From Shewanella salipaludis (GTDB lineage: Bacteria; Pseudomonadota; Gammaproteobacteria; Enterobacterales; Shewanellaceae), in assembly GCF_012911865.1 (NCBI RefSeq), contig NZ_JAAXYH010000004.1:186001-250000 (forward strand): a stretch of DNA of 64,000 bases. The letters are read 5' to 3'. Below the pieces are notes generated by a model. It was not told where the DNA came from and searched no databases. It saw only the letters and a list, made by a program, of their open reading frames with translations. Of this stretch, positions 51,743 to 62,640 are shown in pieces; the stretch's first letter is position 1, and the number at the start of each line of letters is the position of its first letter. A program made the translations under genes and the position numbers.

Positions 51743-54157
51743 ATGAAAACAGTAGCTCGGGCGGCTGAAATAGCGGAAAGGTTGAATAAGGTGCGGCTGG
51801 CCCGCACCTTGGCCTTGCTGTCGCCGTTGCAGCGGCAGTTATTTCGCCTGATCCCGTTGTTTTTCCATCATCATGCCCAGGCCATGCCAGGTTACAACGG
51901 GCCGCTGACGCCGCGGGGAGTCCTGGGTTACCTGGCATCGGCGGATGAGTTGCAGGCCTGTGACACTTTCGCGCTGCCGCGGCCGGACCCGGATGACACC
52001 GCCCTCTGGGTGTTCAAGGGCATCTACGCCATGGGCAGCACAGGCAGTTTTGGGCAGAATGCCAACAGCGATGTCGACATCTGGCTGGTGCACAGGGCCG
52101 AGCTCGGCGCAGAAGCCCTGGCGGCATTGCGCCAAAAGGCGGCCGGCATCAGCCTCTGGTTCGCCGGTTTTGACTTCGAGGTCAACTTCTATCTGGTGCA
52201 TCCGCAACAGTTCAGCGGCCGCCATTCACCAGGCCATACCGGGCAGGCCATGGGGCATGAGCATAGCGGCAGCACCCAGCACTGGTTGCTGCTGGAAGAG
52301 TTCTATCGCAGCCAGATCCGCCTCGCGGGCCTAACTGTGGCCTGGTGGCCGGAGGCCGAAGCGGATGAGACGCTGTTGCATCTGGGGGATGTTCACACCT
52401 TGCCCGCGACCGAGTATTTTGGTGCCTCCTTGTGGCAACTTTATAAGGGGCTGGACACCCCGCATAAGGCCTTGCTCAAGGTCTTGCTGCTCGAGGCCTA
52501 TGCCAGCGACTATCCCAGGAGCCGGCTCTTGTGTGACAGCCTCTGGCAACGCACCCTGGCCGGCGATTTTTCCAGTGCCAATGACGCTTATTTTCTCCTA
52601 TACGACAGCATAGAAGCCTATCTGCTCAAACAGCGGAGCCGGCGGCGGCTGGAGATTGTCCGCCGCTGTTTTTATCTCAAGTGTGCTATCCGGCTGAGCG
52701 ACCCGCAAGCGGCCAGGGACTGGCGTTATCACAGGCTGCAACACTTGGTCGCCGACTGGCAATGGCCCATGAGCCTGCTGCAGACGCTGGATGACAGTGC
52801 CAATTGGCATAGTGGCCAGCTGCAGTGGTTCAACGAGCAGCTCAACGAACTTTTGCTCAGCAGTTACAAGACACTGCTGGGCTTCGTGTCGACCCACAGG
52901 CTGAGTGAAGGCCTGAGAGTCGAAGAGCTCGGCATGCTCAGTCGCAAGCTGCATACCTATTTCAGCCAGGAAAAACAGCGGGTGCCCATCCTTAATCCCT
53001 TGTGGAGCCGGACCGTCGCCGAGCCGCATCTGACTGTGATCTACAGCCGGCAGGAACAGCTTTACCACTTGTACCTGGGCCAGCCCATACGGCGGGATTT
53101 CATCGGCCGGGCCGGTATTTACCGCGCCAATACCCCGGCAGCCCTGCTGAGTTGGGCCTGCTTGAACGGGGTGGCGACCGCCCGCACCCGCTGGCATGAG
53201 TTGGGGCCCAACAGGGTGGACTCCAGGGCGCTGACATTGGCGTCCAGGCGCTTGCGCCGGCATCTCGGCGCGCCTTGGCGGGTATCCAAGCTGGATCTCT
53301 GCCGCCCCTGGCATTACCGTAAGCTGATATTCATGCTGAACCTGGATGAGGATCCCACCCAGAGCTGGCGGGGACAGGAGCTGGCCGTCGCTCTCACGAA
53401 TGCCGATGTATTTTCCCTCGGCAGGCGGGGGCAGAATATGCTGGGTTCAATCGATGTCATCAGTCTCAGCAGCTGGGGGGAATGGCAGTGTCATAGGTTC
53501 GATGGCCGGCAGGCGCTATTGGCGGCCCTGTCTTGGGTCACCCCGGGGCTGCTCAGGACGCCGCCTTCGAGTGAGATAAGCGTCATAGGTTGCTCCCGGC
53601 GGCTCAGACGCAGGCTCGAGCGCAGGGTGGACAAGCTGCTGCGCCAGAGTTTTGCCCCGGGCCCGAATGCCCAGTCATCGCCCCCCGGGATGCGGGAGCT
53701 CACACTGGCAGGGACCCGCTATGGGCTGTATTTCACCCCCCAGGGCATGCATTATCGCGTCTCGAGCCATGAGTCCGGGACCGAGGCTGCATCTGAGCCA
53801 TGGCAGGCGCCCGGGTCGGCGGCTGAGACTCAGGTTGCCATGCCTGAGATTGCCATGCCTGAGATCATCCGGGACTTCGCCGCCAAGGGGGCGGTACAGT
53901 ATTTTCTGCACCAGGGGGAGTCAGGGCTGGAGGTGTTTATTCTGGATGAAGACAACGCCTTGACCCATGAGGTGCAGACGGATGGCGACTCGGCCGAGCT
54001 GGTCGCGAGCGTGAGTCATGCCTATGCATTCGATGCCTCGAGTCCTGCCCGCCATAGCTTTAATCTGCCGCAATTCTTCAGCCTGCAGAGGCTCGCCGGT
54101 CGGCTGCAGGTGATCCCCTTCGGTCTGGTGGCCGCAGAGCAGGATATTGACTTTTAA
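51743..54157 (+). CDS. cyaA: Class I adenylate cyclase
   Basis: 804 aa (E. coli 848). The N-terminal catalytic domain has the nucleotidyltransferase signature GSTGSFGQNANSDVDIWLVHR (two metal-binding Asp) near residues 97-117 and FEVNFYLV near 150. PLTPRGVLGY and the conserved LLLEEFYRSQIRLAG follow. The long C-terminal regulatory half (~430-804) is where glucose-PTS control acts in enterics. It converts ATP to cAMP for CRP. ATG 51743 (MKTVARAAEIAERL) is preceded by a weak SD. It is divergent from hemC and convergent with cyaY. Confidence 0.96.
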   Translation: MKTVARAAEIAERLNKVRLARTLALLSPLQRQLFRLIPLFFHHHAQAMPGYNGPLTPRGVLGYLASADELQACDTFALPRPDPDDTALWVFKGIYAMGSTGSFGQNANSDVDIWLVHRAELGAEALAALRQKAAGISLWFAGFDFEVNFYLVHPQQFSGRHSPGHTGQAMGHEHSGSTQHWLLLEEFYRSQIRLAGLTVAWWPEAEADETLLHLGDVHTLPATEYFGASLWQLYKGLDTPHKALLKVLLLEAYASDYPRSRLLCDSLWQRTLAGDFSSANDAYFLLYDSIEAYLLKQRSRRRLEIVRRCFYLKCAIRLSDPQAARDWRYHRLQHLVADWQWPMSLLQTLDDSANWHSGQLQWFNEQLNELLLSSYKTLLGFVSTHRLSEGLRVEELGMLSRKLHTYFSQEKQRVPILNPLWSRTVAEPHLTVIYSRQEQLYHLYLGQPIRRDFIGRAGIYRANTPAALLSWACLNGVATARTRWHELGPNRVDSRALTLASRRLRRHLGAPWRVSKLDLCRPWHYRKLIFMLNLDEDPTQSWRGQELAVALTNADVFSLGRRGQNMLGSIDVISLSSWGEWQCHRFDGRQALLAALSWVTPGLLRTPPSSEISVIGCSRRLRRRLERRVDKLLRQSFAPGPNAQSSPPGMRELTLAGTRYGLYFTPQGMHYRVSSHESGTEAASEPWQAPGSAAETQVAMPEIAMPEIIRDFAAKGAVQYFLHQGESGLEVFILDEDNALTHEVQTDGDSAELVASVSHAYAFDASSPARHSFNLPQFFSLQRLAGRLQVIPFGLVAAEQDIDF

Positions 54158-54182
54158 TTCATAGGCCTGGCTAGGCAGCCGT

Positions 54183-54512
54183 TCAGAGGCTGAGGCGAAT
54201 GCCACCCTGACGATAGATGGATTCGAGCACGAAGGGCATGAATTCGCCGCCGTTGCGCTCATCCAGCCATTGACCATCGACATAGGAAAAATGATAACCG
54301 CCGAAGCGGGTGGCTATCCAAATCTGGTGCAAAGGTTCCTGCTTATTGATGACGATTTTTGAGGTGTCCTGGAACTCGAGCTGCAGCACATTGCCACTGG
54401 CATCGATATCCACATCGGCATCCTGTTCGTCTATGGCCGTTTCTATGGCGTTTTCTATGGCTTGAAACATCTCATCTGCGAGCTGATGGAACTGCGTATC
54501 TGTCATGGCCAT
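54183..54512 (-). CDS. cyaY: Frataxin-like iron-binding protein CyaY
   Basis: 109 aa (E. coli 106). The acidic helix 1 [30 protein letters not shown] supplies the iron-binding surface, followed by the sheet [37 protein letters not shown] with the conserved Trp and N-K-Q. It modulates Fe-S cluster assembly with IscS/IscU. The first ATG (54512) has AAAGGA upstream; a second ATG two codons on is possible. It is convergent with cyaA and divergent from lptM. Confidence 0.95.
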   Translation of the reverse strand: MAMTDTQFHQLADEMFQAIENAIETAIDEQDADVDIDASGNVLQLEFQDTSKIVINKQEPLHQIWIATRFGGYHFSYVDGQWLDERNGGEFMPFVLESIYRQGGIRLSL

Positions 54513-54579
54513 GTATTTCTATCCTTTGCTTTCGTCAAGATGGATGCGATTATAAGGCCAATACTCACAGGATGCACAG

Positions 54580-54756
54580 ATGTTGACACAAATGAGACTG
54601 CTTTTATTGCTAATGCTTGCTAGTTTATTCACTTCGGGCTGTGGTCAGAAGGGGCCGCTCTATAAAACCCCGGCGACAGAAGCCAATCGGCCTGCAGCCG
54701 CGGCTGAGCCGGCTGCGGACACGCCGGTCGGGCAAACTCAATCGCAACAGCAATAA
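54580..54756 (+). CDS. lptM: LPS translocon maturation lipoprotein LptM (YifL)
   Basis: 58-residue lipoprotein. The signal ends in the lipobox TSGC (Cys21), directly followed by the diagnostic GQKGPLYKTP and then a low-complexity Ala/Pro/Gln tail. LptM assists LptD disulfide isomerisation and assembly at the BAM complex in E. coli, where the gene likewise lies between cyaY and dapF. AGGA lies 8-11 bases ahead of the ATG; an internal ATG at 54592 would shorten the signal. lysA follows after 19 bases. Confidence 0.9.
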   Translation: MLTQMRLLLLLMLASLFTSGCGQKGPLYKTPATEANRPAAAAEPAADTPVGQTQSQQQ

Positions 54757-54775
54757 CCTCTAAGGAACCTATACC

Positions 54776-56020
54776 GTGGATCACTTTCTCTACCAAGATA
54801 ATGCCTTGTTTGCCGAAGACGTCCGGGTCAGCGAGTTGGCGCGGAAATACGGCACGCCGCTCTATGTCTACTCCAGGGCGACCCTGGAGCGGCATTGGCA
54901 TGCCTTCGATCGCGCCGTGGCAGCGCATCCACATCTGGTATGTTATGCGGTCAAGGCCAATTCCAATCTGGCGGTATTGAATGTGCTGGCACGGCTGGGC
55001 AGTGGTTTCGATATCGTCTCGGGTGGCGAGCTGGCACGGGTGATCCAGGCCGGTGGCAGTCCGGACAAGATAGTCTTCTCCGGCGTCGGCAAGACGGTGG
55101 CCGAGATGGAGCAGGCGCTCGAGCTGGGCATCTATTGTTTCAATGTGGAATCGGCCGCCGAGCTGGAGCTGCTCAATGAGGTCGCCGGCCGCCTGGGCAA
55201 GCTGGCACCCGTGTCCTTGAGGGTCAATCCCGACGTCGATGCCGGCACTCATCCCTATATCTCCACCGGCTTGAAAGAGAATAAATTTGGCATAGGCATG
55301 GACGAGGCCGAGACCGTGTTCGCCCGCGCCCAGCAACTGCCCCATCTGCAGGTCAAAGGGGTAGATTGCCACATAGGTTCACAGCTCACCGAGCTGCAGC
55401 CCTTCCTCGATGCCATGGATCGCATGCTGGCATTGGTCGACCGTTTGGCGAGCCGGGGGATTAGCGTCGAACATTTCGACGTGGGTGGCGGTCTTGGCGT
55501 GCCTTACGATGCCGAGACACCACCGCAACCCGACGTCTACGCCGCGGCGCTGCTGGCGCGTTTGGGCGACAGGAAGCTCAAGCTCATCTTCGAGCCAGGC
55601 CGTGCCATCGCCGCCAACGCCGGCCTGTTCGTGACTCAGGTTCTCTACCTCAAGGACAATGGCGACAAGCATTTCGCCATTGTCGATGGTGCCATGAACG
55701 ATCTCATTCGCCCGGCGCTCTACAGCGCCTGGCAGAATATCATTCCGCTCGAACCCAGAGTCGGTATGACCCGGGCCTTCGACATAGTCGGCCCTGTGTG
55801 TGAGACGGGTGATTTTCTCGGCAAGGACAGGCAGCTCAACTTAGAAGCCGGCGATCTCCTGGCGGTGCGCTCCAGCGGCGCCTACGGCTTCGTGATGTCC
55901 TCCAATTATAATACCCGTCCGCGGGCGGCCGAGGTGATGGTGGATGGCGACCAGGACTATTTGGTGCGTGAAAGAGAAAAACTGGCGCAGCTCTGGCAAG
56001 GTGAACGACTCCTGCCGTAA
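54776..56020 (+). CDS. lysA: Diaminopimelate decarboxylase
   Basis: 414 aa, fold-type III PLP enzyme converting meso-diaminopimelate to lysine. The PLP lysine is in LVCYAVKANSNLAVL near residue 60, with FDIVSGGELARV near 80 and the glycine-rich GVDCHIGSQLTEL near 196. FDVGGGLGVPY follows near 235, then FEPGRAIAANAG near 276 and the active-site CETGDFLGKDR. The start is GTG (54776), preceded by AAGGAA; the family N-terminus (DHFLYQDNALFAEDV) agrees. dapF follows after 63 bases, so the DAP branch enzymes for lysine and cell wall are linked. Confidence 0.96.
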   Translation: MDHFLYQDNALFAEDVRVSELARKYGTPLYVYSRATLERHWHAFDRAVAAHPHLVCYAVKANSNLAVLNVLARLGSGFDIVSGGELARVIQAGGSPDKIVFSGVGKTVAEMEQALELGIYCFNVESAAELELLNEVAGRLGKLAPVSLRVNPDVDAGTHPYISTGLKENKFGIGMDEAETVFARAQQLPHLQVKGVDCHIGSQLTELQPFLDAMDRMLALVDRLASRGISVEHFDVGGGLGVPYDAETPPQPDVYAAALLARLGDRKLKLIFEPGRAIAANAGLFVTQVLYLKDNGDKHFAIVDGAMNDLIRPALYSAWQNIIPLEPRVGMTRAFDIVGPVCETGDFLGKDRQLNLEAGDLLAVRSSGAYGFVMSSNYNTRPRAAEVMVDGDQDYLVREREKLAQLWQGERLLP

Positions 56021-56083
56021 ACTAGTTGATATTAATCCGGCGCTTCCCGGCGAAGCGCTAAGGCTCGACAAAGGATATCTCTC

Positions 56084-56911
56084 TTGATCCAATTCACTAA
56101 GATGCACGGACTGGGCAATGACTTCATGGTGGTCGATGGCGTGACCCAGAACGTGTTTTTCTCGCCAGATCAGATCAAGCGTTTGGCCAACCGGAATGTC
56201 GGCATAGGATTCGATCAACTGCTGCTGGTCGAGCCGCCCTATGATCCGGATCTGGATTTTCATTATAGGATCTTCAATGCCGACGGCAGTGAGGTGGAAC
56301 AATGCGGCAACGGCGCCCGCTGTTTTGCCCGCTTCGTGCGCAATAAGGGGCTGACTAACAAGAATAAAATTCGTGTCAGCACCTCATCCGGCAAGATGAC
56401 CCTGCGCCTGGAACGCGATGGCAGCGTGACGGTCAACATGGGAGTGCCGGTCACCGAGCCGAGCCAGATCCCCTTCAAAGCCAAGAAGGCTGAGAAAACC
56501 TATTTGTTGCAGACCCAGATGCAGACCTTTCTCTGTGGTGCCGTCTCCATGGGCAATCCCCATTGCGTGATTCAGGTCGAAGACATAGAGACGGCCCCGG
56601 TGGCGGAAGTGGGGGCCATGTTGACCCGGCACGAACGTTTTCCCAGGGGGGTGAATGTGGGTTTCATGCAGGTGCTCAACCCGGGCCATATCAAGTTGCG
56701 CGTCTATGAACGCGGCGCCGCCGAAACCTTGGCCTGTGGCAGCGGGGCCTGCGCCGCCGTGGCTGTCGGCCAGCTGCAGGATAAGCTCGGGACCCAGGTG
56801 CGGGTGGATCTGCCGGGCGGCACCCTGACCATTAACTGGGAAGGTGAAGGCAAGCCACTGTGGATGACAGGCCCGGTCCAACATGTGTATGACGGACAGA
56901 TACAATTATGA
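56084..56911 (+). CDS. dapF: Diaminopimelate epimerase
   Basis: 275 aa, matching E. coli DapF along its length. The two catalytic cysteines are in [11 protein letters not shown] (Cys near residue 74) and [12 protein letters not shown] (Cys near 219). It converts LL- to meso-diaminopimelate for lysine and peptidoglycan. The start is TTG at 56084 with AAAGGA upstream; the next residues ([19 protein letters not shown]) match the family opening, so the TTG is real rather than an annotation artefact. The stop overlaps the next start (ATGA). Confidence 0.96.
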   Translation: MIQFTKMHGLGNDFMVVDGVTQNVFFSPDQIKRLANRNVGIGFDQLLLVEPPYDPDLDFHYRIFNADGSEVEQCGNGARCFARFVRNKGLTNKNKIRVSTSSGKMTLRLERDGSVTVNMGVPVTEPSQIPFKAKKAEKTYLLQTQMQTFLCGAVSMGNPHCVIQVEDIETAPVAEVGAMLTRHERFPRGVNVGFMQVLNPGHIKLRVYERGAAETLACGSGACAAVAVGQLQDKLGTQVRVDLPGGTLTINWEGEGKPLWMTGPVQHVYDGQIQL

Positions 56912-57564
56912 CAGAAGTGACCAAGATGACGGGGCCCAAGGGCTCACGCATGAGCGAGCCCTTCGATGAGGCGATTATTCGTGAATATCTGCTGGATAAT
57001 CCCGACTTTTTCAGCCGTTATCCCGAGTTGCTGCTGGCGATGCGCATCCCGCATCTGGAGCGCGGCACCGTCTCTCTGGTGGAGCGCCGCCAGGACATCT
57101 TGCGGCAGCGGGTACGCCAGTTGGAAGAAGAGATCACCGCCCTGTTATCCATAGCTTCGCGCAACGAACAGATCTATCTCTTCAATAGCGAGTTATCCCT
57201 CAAGCTGCTCGGCTGTGCCGATCTCGGCGAGCTGCGGCAGATCTTGTCGAAAGAGTTGAAGCGGCAGTTCAATTTCAGCCATGTCAGGCTGATCACTGTG
57301 CATGATATCGACAGTGAATTGGCCAATATCTGGGCCAAACGCCTGCATCAGGGGCATTATTTCGGTCGCCTGACCCAGCAGGAGGCCAAACGTCTGTTCG
57401 GCAGCAGTGTGGGCTCGGTGGCATTGAGCAAGCTGGCGGACACCAATGGCCAGGTGATCTTCGCCATCGCCAGTCAGGATGCGGCGCATTTTCAGCCCGA
57501 AATGGATAATCTGCTGCTGGATCAGCTGCGGCGCTTGCTGGATTTCTTGTTGCCCAAGTTTTGA
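56908..57564 (+). CDS. yigA: DUF484 (YigA) family protein
   Basis: 218 aa. [31 protein letters not shown] near residue 15 and [31 protein letters not shown] (coiled coil ~47-80) are the DUF484 hallmarks, followed by a GAF-like region. Function is unknown; the gene is conserved between dapF and xerC across gammaproteobacteria. The ATG overlaps the dapF stop by four bases. A second ATG at residue 15 (SEPFDEAI) could be the true start. Confidence 0.9.
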   Translation: MTEVTKMTGPKGSRMSEPFDEAIIREYLLDNPDFFSRYPELLLAMRIPHLERGTVSLVERRQDILRQRVRQLEEEITALLSIASRNEQIYLFNSELSLKLLGCADLGELRQILSKELKRQFNFSHVRLITVHDIDSELANIWAKRLHQGHYFGRLTQQEAKRLFGSSVGSVALSKLADTNGQVIFAIASQDAAHFQPEMDNLLLDQLRRLLDFLLPKF

Positions 57565-57603
57565 TGCCGACGCTTATGTTTCACTTCCCGGCCCGAGGTA
57601 CCT

Positions 57604-58518
57604 ATGTCAGCTGCAAGCGGCGACTGTAAGTCTGCCTTCGAGCGTTACCTGAGCACGGAGCGGCAGTTGTCGCCCCATACAGTGCGCAATTATCTCTATG
57701 AGCTCAACCGCGCCGAGGGCCTGCTGCCGGCCCCCGTCATCTGGCCCGAGATCGGGCGCGAGCAACTGCAACAGGTGCTGATCAAGTTGCATCGCCGCGG
57801 CCTGAGTCCAAGATCCCTGGCCCTATGCCTGTCTGCGCTGAAACAATTCGGCGAATTTCTCCTGCGTGAGGGCCAGATAGCGGCGAATCCGGCCGCCGGC
57901 CTGAGCGCACCGAAACAGCATAAACCTTTGCCCAAGAATATGGATGTCGATGCCGTCAGCCACTTGCTGGCGCTGGAGGGCACAGATCCCTTGAGCCTGA
58001 GGGATAAGGCGATCATGGAGCTGTTTTATTCCAGCGGCCTGCGTTTGGCCGAGTTGGCCGGGCTGAACCTGAGTGACGTGCATAGGGGGCAGGCCGAGGT
58101 CAAGGTGATGGGCAAGGGCAGCAAGGAGCGGATAGTGCCTGTGGGCAAGTATGCCCTGGCGGCGCTCGAGGCCTGGTTGGCCATCAGGGCAGGTATCGGC
58201 TGTGAGGATGAGGCCCTGTTCGTTACCGCCAAGGGCAAGCGCTTGTCCCACCGCAGCATTCAGGCGCGCATGGCCAAGTGGGGCCAGGAGCAGGCGTTGG
58301 CGGTGCGGGTGCATCCCCATAAGTTGCGGCATTCCTTTGCGACCCATATGCTGGAGTCCAGTGCCGATCTGCGTGCCGTGCAGGAATTGCTGGGACACGC
58401 GAACTTGTCCACGACCCAGATCTATACCAGCCTGGATTTCGCCCATCTGGCGAAGGTGTATGACGGCAGCCATCCCAGGGCAAAGAAAGCCAAGGCAATG
58501 AAGACCAAGGATAAGTGA
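57604..58518 (+). CDS. xerC: Site-specific tyrosine recombinase XerC
   Basis: 304 aa. N-terminal core-binding (SAM-like) domain ([25 protein letters not shown]) and C-terminal catalytic domain with the tyrosine-recombinase set: Arg in [12 protein letters not shown] near 145, Lys in [14 protein letters not shown], HxxR in [14 protein letters not shown] near 238, His in [11 protein letters not shown], and Tyr in QIYTSLDF near 271. With XerD it resolves chromosome dimers at dif. ATG 57604, 39 bases after DUF484. Overlaps the next start by one base. Confidence 0.96.
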   Translation: MSAASGDCKSAFERYLSTERQLSPHTVRNYLYELNRAEGLLPAPVIWPEIGREQLQQVLIKLHRRGLSPRSLALCLSALKQFGEFLLREGQIAANPAAGLSAPKQHKPLPKNMDVDAVSHLLALEGTDPLSLRDKAIMELFYSSGLRLAELAGLNLSDVHRGQAEVKVMGKGSKERIVPVGKYALAALEAWLAIRAGIGCEDEALFVTAKGKRLSHRSIQARMAKWGQEQALAVRVHPHKLRHSFATHMLESSADLRAVQELLGHANLSTTQIYTSLDFAHLAKVYDGSHPRAKKAKAMKTKDK

Positions 58519-59240
58519 TGAAATCTTACCTGAGACTCGGTGAGTTCAAGGCGCTGAGTTTCGACCTCGATGACACCCTGTACGACAATGCCCCCTATAT
58601 AAGGCGCGCCGAGGCCGAGCAGCTGGCCTTCCTCCATCGCCAGTTCCCGGCGACGCGGGTGTGGCAGTTGAGTGATTGGCATAACCTGAAACACAGGCTG
58701 TTGGCCCAGGAGCCGGGCTTGGCCCAGGACACCACCAAGGCCAGGCGGGCGTTGTTAACCCAGGGCTTGCTGAGTCTGGGCTACAGCGAGGCTCAGGCCA
58801 GACGCGGCGCCGCCGAGGGACTGGCCTGTTTCCTGGCCCATCGCAGCGACTTTAGCGTTCCTGCCGGCGTCATCCGATTTTTGCAACGCTTGGGTCAGCG
58901 TTATCCCCTGATAGGCATCACCAATGGCAATGTCGACCCCCAGCGCATCGGCCTGGGGCAGGTATTGCAATTCGTCTTGCAACCTGGGGAGGGGCTGAGG
59001 ATGAAACCCCATGGCGACATGTTTGCCCTGGCCTGTGAGCGCTTGGCAATCGCGCCGCGGGAGCTGCTGCATATAGGCGACAGTTATGCCGCAGATGTGC
59101 AGGGAGCAAGGCGCGGCGGTTGCCAGGTTGCCTGGTTGAATCCTGCCTATGCCCGCAATGAGCCCAAGCCACCGACGGCCGGGCAATTGCCCCAGCTGGA
59201 AATTGCCTCGCTGGATTGTTTGCTGTCGCTCCTGGACTGA
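58518..59240 (+). CDS. yigB: HAD-superfamily phosphatase YigB
   Basis: 240 aa, class I HAD. Motif I is SFDLDDTLYDN (nucleophile Asp) near residue 17, motif II ITNGNVDP near 132, motif III KPHG near 160, and motif IV HIGDSYAADVQGARRGG near 183. E. coli YigB dephosphorylates the riboflavin precursor 5-amino-6-(5-phosphoribitylamino)uracil and also FMN. The ATG at 58518 overlaps the xerC stop (TGATG); a GTG one codon earlier is also open. Position matches the E. coli xerC-yigB order. Confidence 0.92.
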   Translation: MKSYLRLGEFKALSFDLDDTLYDNAPYIRRAEAEQLAFLHRQFPATRVWQLSDWHNLKHRLLAQEPGLAQDTTKARRALLTQGLLSLGYSEAQARRGAAEGLACFLAHRSDFSVPAGVIRFLQRLGQRYPLIGITNGNVDPQRIGLGQVLQFVLQPGEGLRMKPHGDMFALACERLAIAPRELLHIGDSYAADVQGARRGGCQVAWLNPAYARNEPKPPTAGQLPQLEIASLDCLLSLLD

Positions 59241-59317
59241 GATGCAGACTTGGTGCTCGGGCTTGATGCCCAGCTTTGATGCTATGGAAGGATTTGGCGC
59301 CATAGGAGGCGGTATCG

Positions 59318-59833
59318 CTAGGGGCTGTGTGTCTGCTGGTTGGCCGCCAGCCGCTCGACCTCGGCCCGGCGCAGCATGATCTTTACCTGGCGCCGACTGG
59401 CCCGCATATCGGCATCGCCGACCCGAAAATAGCTGCCGGAATAAGGATCCGACCCTATGTAGACGGGGCGTTCGCTCAAGGGGACTGCCGGTACTCGCAT
59501 GCGTATCAGCCTCTTGCCGACTATCTCTATGATTTGCACGTCGGTCGGTGCCAAGACATTGCGGCTGATGCGGCTGCGGTCATTGAGAATTTCCCAGATC
59601 TCGCTCAGCATGGGCATGGGATTGTGTATGCCTTCTATGCTGAAGCCGCTGCCATTCTCTTTCACCCCCAGGATGATTTCACCGCCTATGGTATTGGCGA
59701 AGGCGCTGTAGCTTTCCCACATGCCCTCGGGTAACTGTCCCTGGCCATCGCGACCCTGGGCCAGCTTGAATTCCACCTGCGCCGATTCCTGCAGTTGCTC
59801 TATGTCATCCAGGGCGAAGGATTGAAAGCTCAT
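59318..59833 (-). CDS. AlbA_2 (Schlafen-like) domain putative DNA/nucleotide-binding protein
   Basis: 171 aa. The domain (~10-150) shows ESAQVEFKLAQGR near residue 16 and WESYSAFANTIGGEIILGVKE near 40, the conserved ExK... AFANTxGG signature of AlbA_2. SRISRNVLAPTDVQIIEI and IRMRVPAVPLSERPVYIG near 105 follow. In other proteins this domain is joined to ATPase or HTH parts; here it stands alone. The ATG at 59833 is preferred: the extension to 59968 is Leu/Pro/Gly-rich with no family similarity. It lies downstream of fis on the same strand, separated from it by a strong terminator. Confidence 0.82.
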   Translation of the reverse strand: MSFQSFALDDIEQLQESAQVEFKLAQGRDGQGQLPEGMWESYSAFANTIGGEIILGVKENGSGFSIEGIHNPMPMLSEIWEILNDRSRISRNVLAPTDVQIIEIVGKRLIRMRVPAVPLSERPVYIGSDPYSGSYFRVGDADMRASRRQVKIMLRRAEVERLAANQQTHSP

Positions 59834-59967
59834 GGGCGTCTCGAACAATGGCACTATAGCCAAAAAATAACACGCAGATCCCGGAAACGCCAGCAGGCTC
59901 GAGTCGCCACATGGGCCGAAACCAGGCCAGAGCCCGGCACGGGCTGGCCGTAAAAGCCTGGACAGCA

Positions 59968-59999
59968 AAAAGGGCTAACCATTGCTGGTTAGCCCTTTT
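59968..59999. terminator. Bidirectional intrinsic terminator downstream of fis
   Basis: AAAAGGGCTAACCA (59968-59981) and TGGTTAGCCCTTTT (59986-59999), perfect 14-bp stem, 4-nt loop, T-rich ends on both strands. It ends the dusB-fis transcript, 27 bases past the fis stop. Confidence 0.88.
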
Positions 60000-60025
60000 C
60001 AATACCACAGCCTAATCCCTGAGGA

Positions 60026-61316
<1,291 letters not shown>

Positions 61317-61373
61317 TTGTGGTCTCACCTTGCTCTTCAAAGGGGCGCTATAGTAGCCCTTTTTATCGGCCAT

Positions 61374-61461
61374 GAAAAGGTCAATAAATGACCTGGGGAC
61401 AACTTTTTTACTTGACTTTTATCGGCCAGGAACTCACTCGGGACGCAGGGTCGCGCGTCTA
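61374..61461. other. Short intergenic region dusB/prmA
   Basis: 88 bases upstream of dusB-fis and just after prmA, both minus strand. Presumably holds the dusB-fis promoter; AT-rich near 61380-61430. No hairpin terminator was evident. Confidence 0.3.
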
Positions 61462-62349
61462 TTACAGTGATTTACGTGTGCCTGTCAAGCGGCTCCATTC
61501 TTCTTTGTGAGCGGCGGGGTCCATGTCGAACCATTGGGCGTAGAAGTCGGAAATTTCCTGGGATTGCTCCTGCAGCAAACCCGAGAGCGCCAACTTGCCA
61601 CCGGGTTTGACCCGTTCGGCGATCAGCGGTGCCAGTTCACGCAACGGACCCGCGAGTATGTTGGCGACCAGCACATCTGCCTTGAGATCGGCCGGCTGAT
61701 CTTCCGGCAGGTACAGCGCCAGCTTGTCGGCCACGCCATTTCGTTCGGCGTTGGCGCGTGAGGCGTCTATGGCCTGGTAGTCTATGTCTATGCCTGTGAC
61801 TTTCTTGGCGCCCAGTTTCAATGCGGCGACCGCCAGGATGCCGGAACCACAACCGAAGTCGATCACTTCCTGCCGGCTCAAGTCCAGGCTGTCCAGCCAT
61901 TCCAGGCATAGGGCCGTGGTGGGGTGAGTACCGGTGCCGAACGCCAGACCGGGATCCAAAATCACGTTGACCGCATCGGGATCCGGGATCTCACGCCAGC
62001 TGGGACAGATCCACAGACGTTGACCGAATTGGATAGGGTGGAAGTTATCCATCCATTCGCGAACCCAGTCCTTATCTTCTATCAGTTCTACCTTGTGGCT
62101 GAAATCCTCCCCCAGGAAAGGCAAGTGCTTCAGCATCTCGATCGTCGGGGCCAGATCTGTGTCTGCCTCGAACAGCGCCACCACCACAGTATCTTGCCAC
62201 AAGGGGGTTTCGCCCAGCTTGGGTTCGAATATCGGCGTGTCTTTACCATCTTCGAAGGTAATGGAGACTGAGCCTGCTTCCATCAGCAGGTCGCTTAAGG
62301 TTTCGGCATCGTCACTGTTGGTGTTGATGCGCAGTTGGATCCAGGGCAT
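61462..62349 (-). CDS. prmA: Ribosomal protein L11 methyltransferase PrmA
   Basis: 295 aa (E. coli 293). N-terminal L11-binding domain ([29 protein letters not shown]), linker, and C-terminal class I SAM domain with [20 protein letters not shown] near residue 162, [12 protein letters not shown] near 187, and VANILAGPL near 228. [15 protein letters not shown] near 133 is characteristic. It trimethylates L11. ATG 62349; divergent from the fumarate reductase operon. Confidence 0.96.
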   Translation of the reverse strand: MPWIQLRINTNSDDAETLSDLLMEAGSVSITFEDGKDTPIFEPKLGETPLWQDTVVVALFEADTDLAPTIEMLKHLPFLGEDFSHKVELIEDKDWVREWMDNFHPIQFGQRLWICPSWREIPDPDAVNVILDPGLAFGTGTHPTTALCLEWLDSLDLSRQEVIDFGCGSGILAVAALKLGAKKVTGIDIDYQAIDASRANAERNGVADKLALYLPEDQPADLKADVLVANILAGPLRELAPLIAERVKPGGKLALSGLLQEQSQEISDFYAQWFDMDPAAHKEEWSRLTGTRKSL

Positions 62350-62640
62350 GTGGGCTTCCTGTGAGTCTTGGGATCGAATTTCGCGCTATTGTAACTCCAA
62401 GCCGTGGAGGTTGCGAGTTTCAGCACACAGCAGCCAATTAGCCGGCATCGACATGGGGCGACTGTGGGGAATTTAACCCGGCGGCAAGATTCTCTGTGGT
62501 CGTTGGATGAGCTGCTAAAATAATGATTCCGGGTTAGTTATTGAACATTTGATCCAGCTCATACTGCCCGGCACACAGATGTACGACATTCATAGAGCGT
62601 GATGCAAGCTTGCCGCTCCCATTACTTAAATGAGGCCGAT
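62350..62640. promoter_or_regulatory. Divergent intergenic region prmA/frdC
   Basis: 291 bases that must hold both promoters. I looked for an FNR/ArcA-type box; TTGAACATTTGATC (62539-62552) resembles a FNR half-site arrangement only loosely. No confident site or ORF. Confidence 0.3.

Noticed and set aside
62539-62552. FNR box upstream of frdC
   Set aside because: TTGAACATTTGATC lacks the second half-site in the right spacing; too weak to call.
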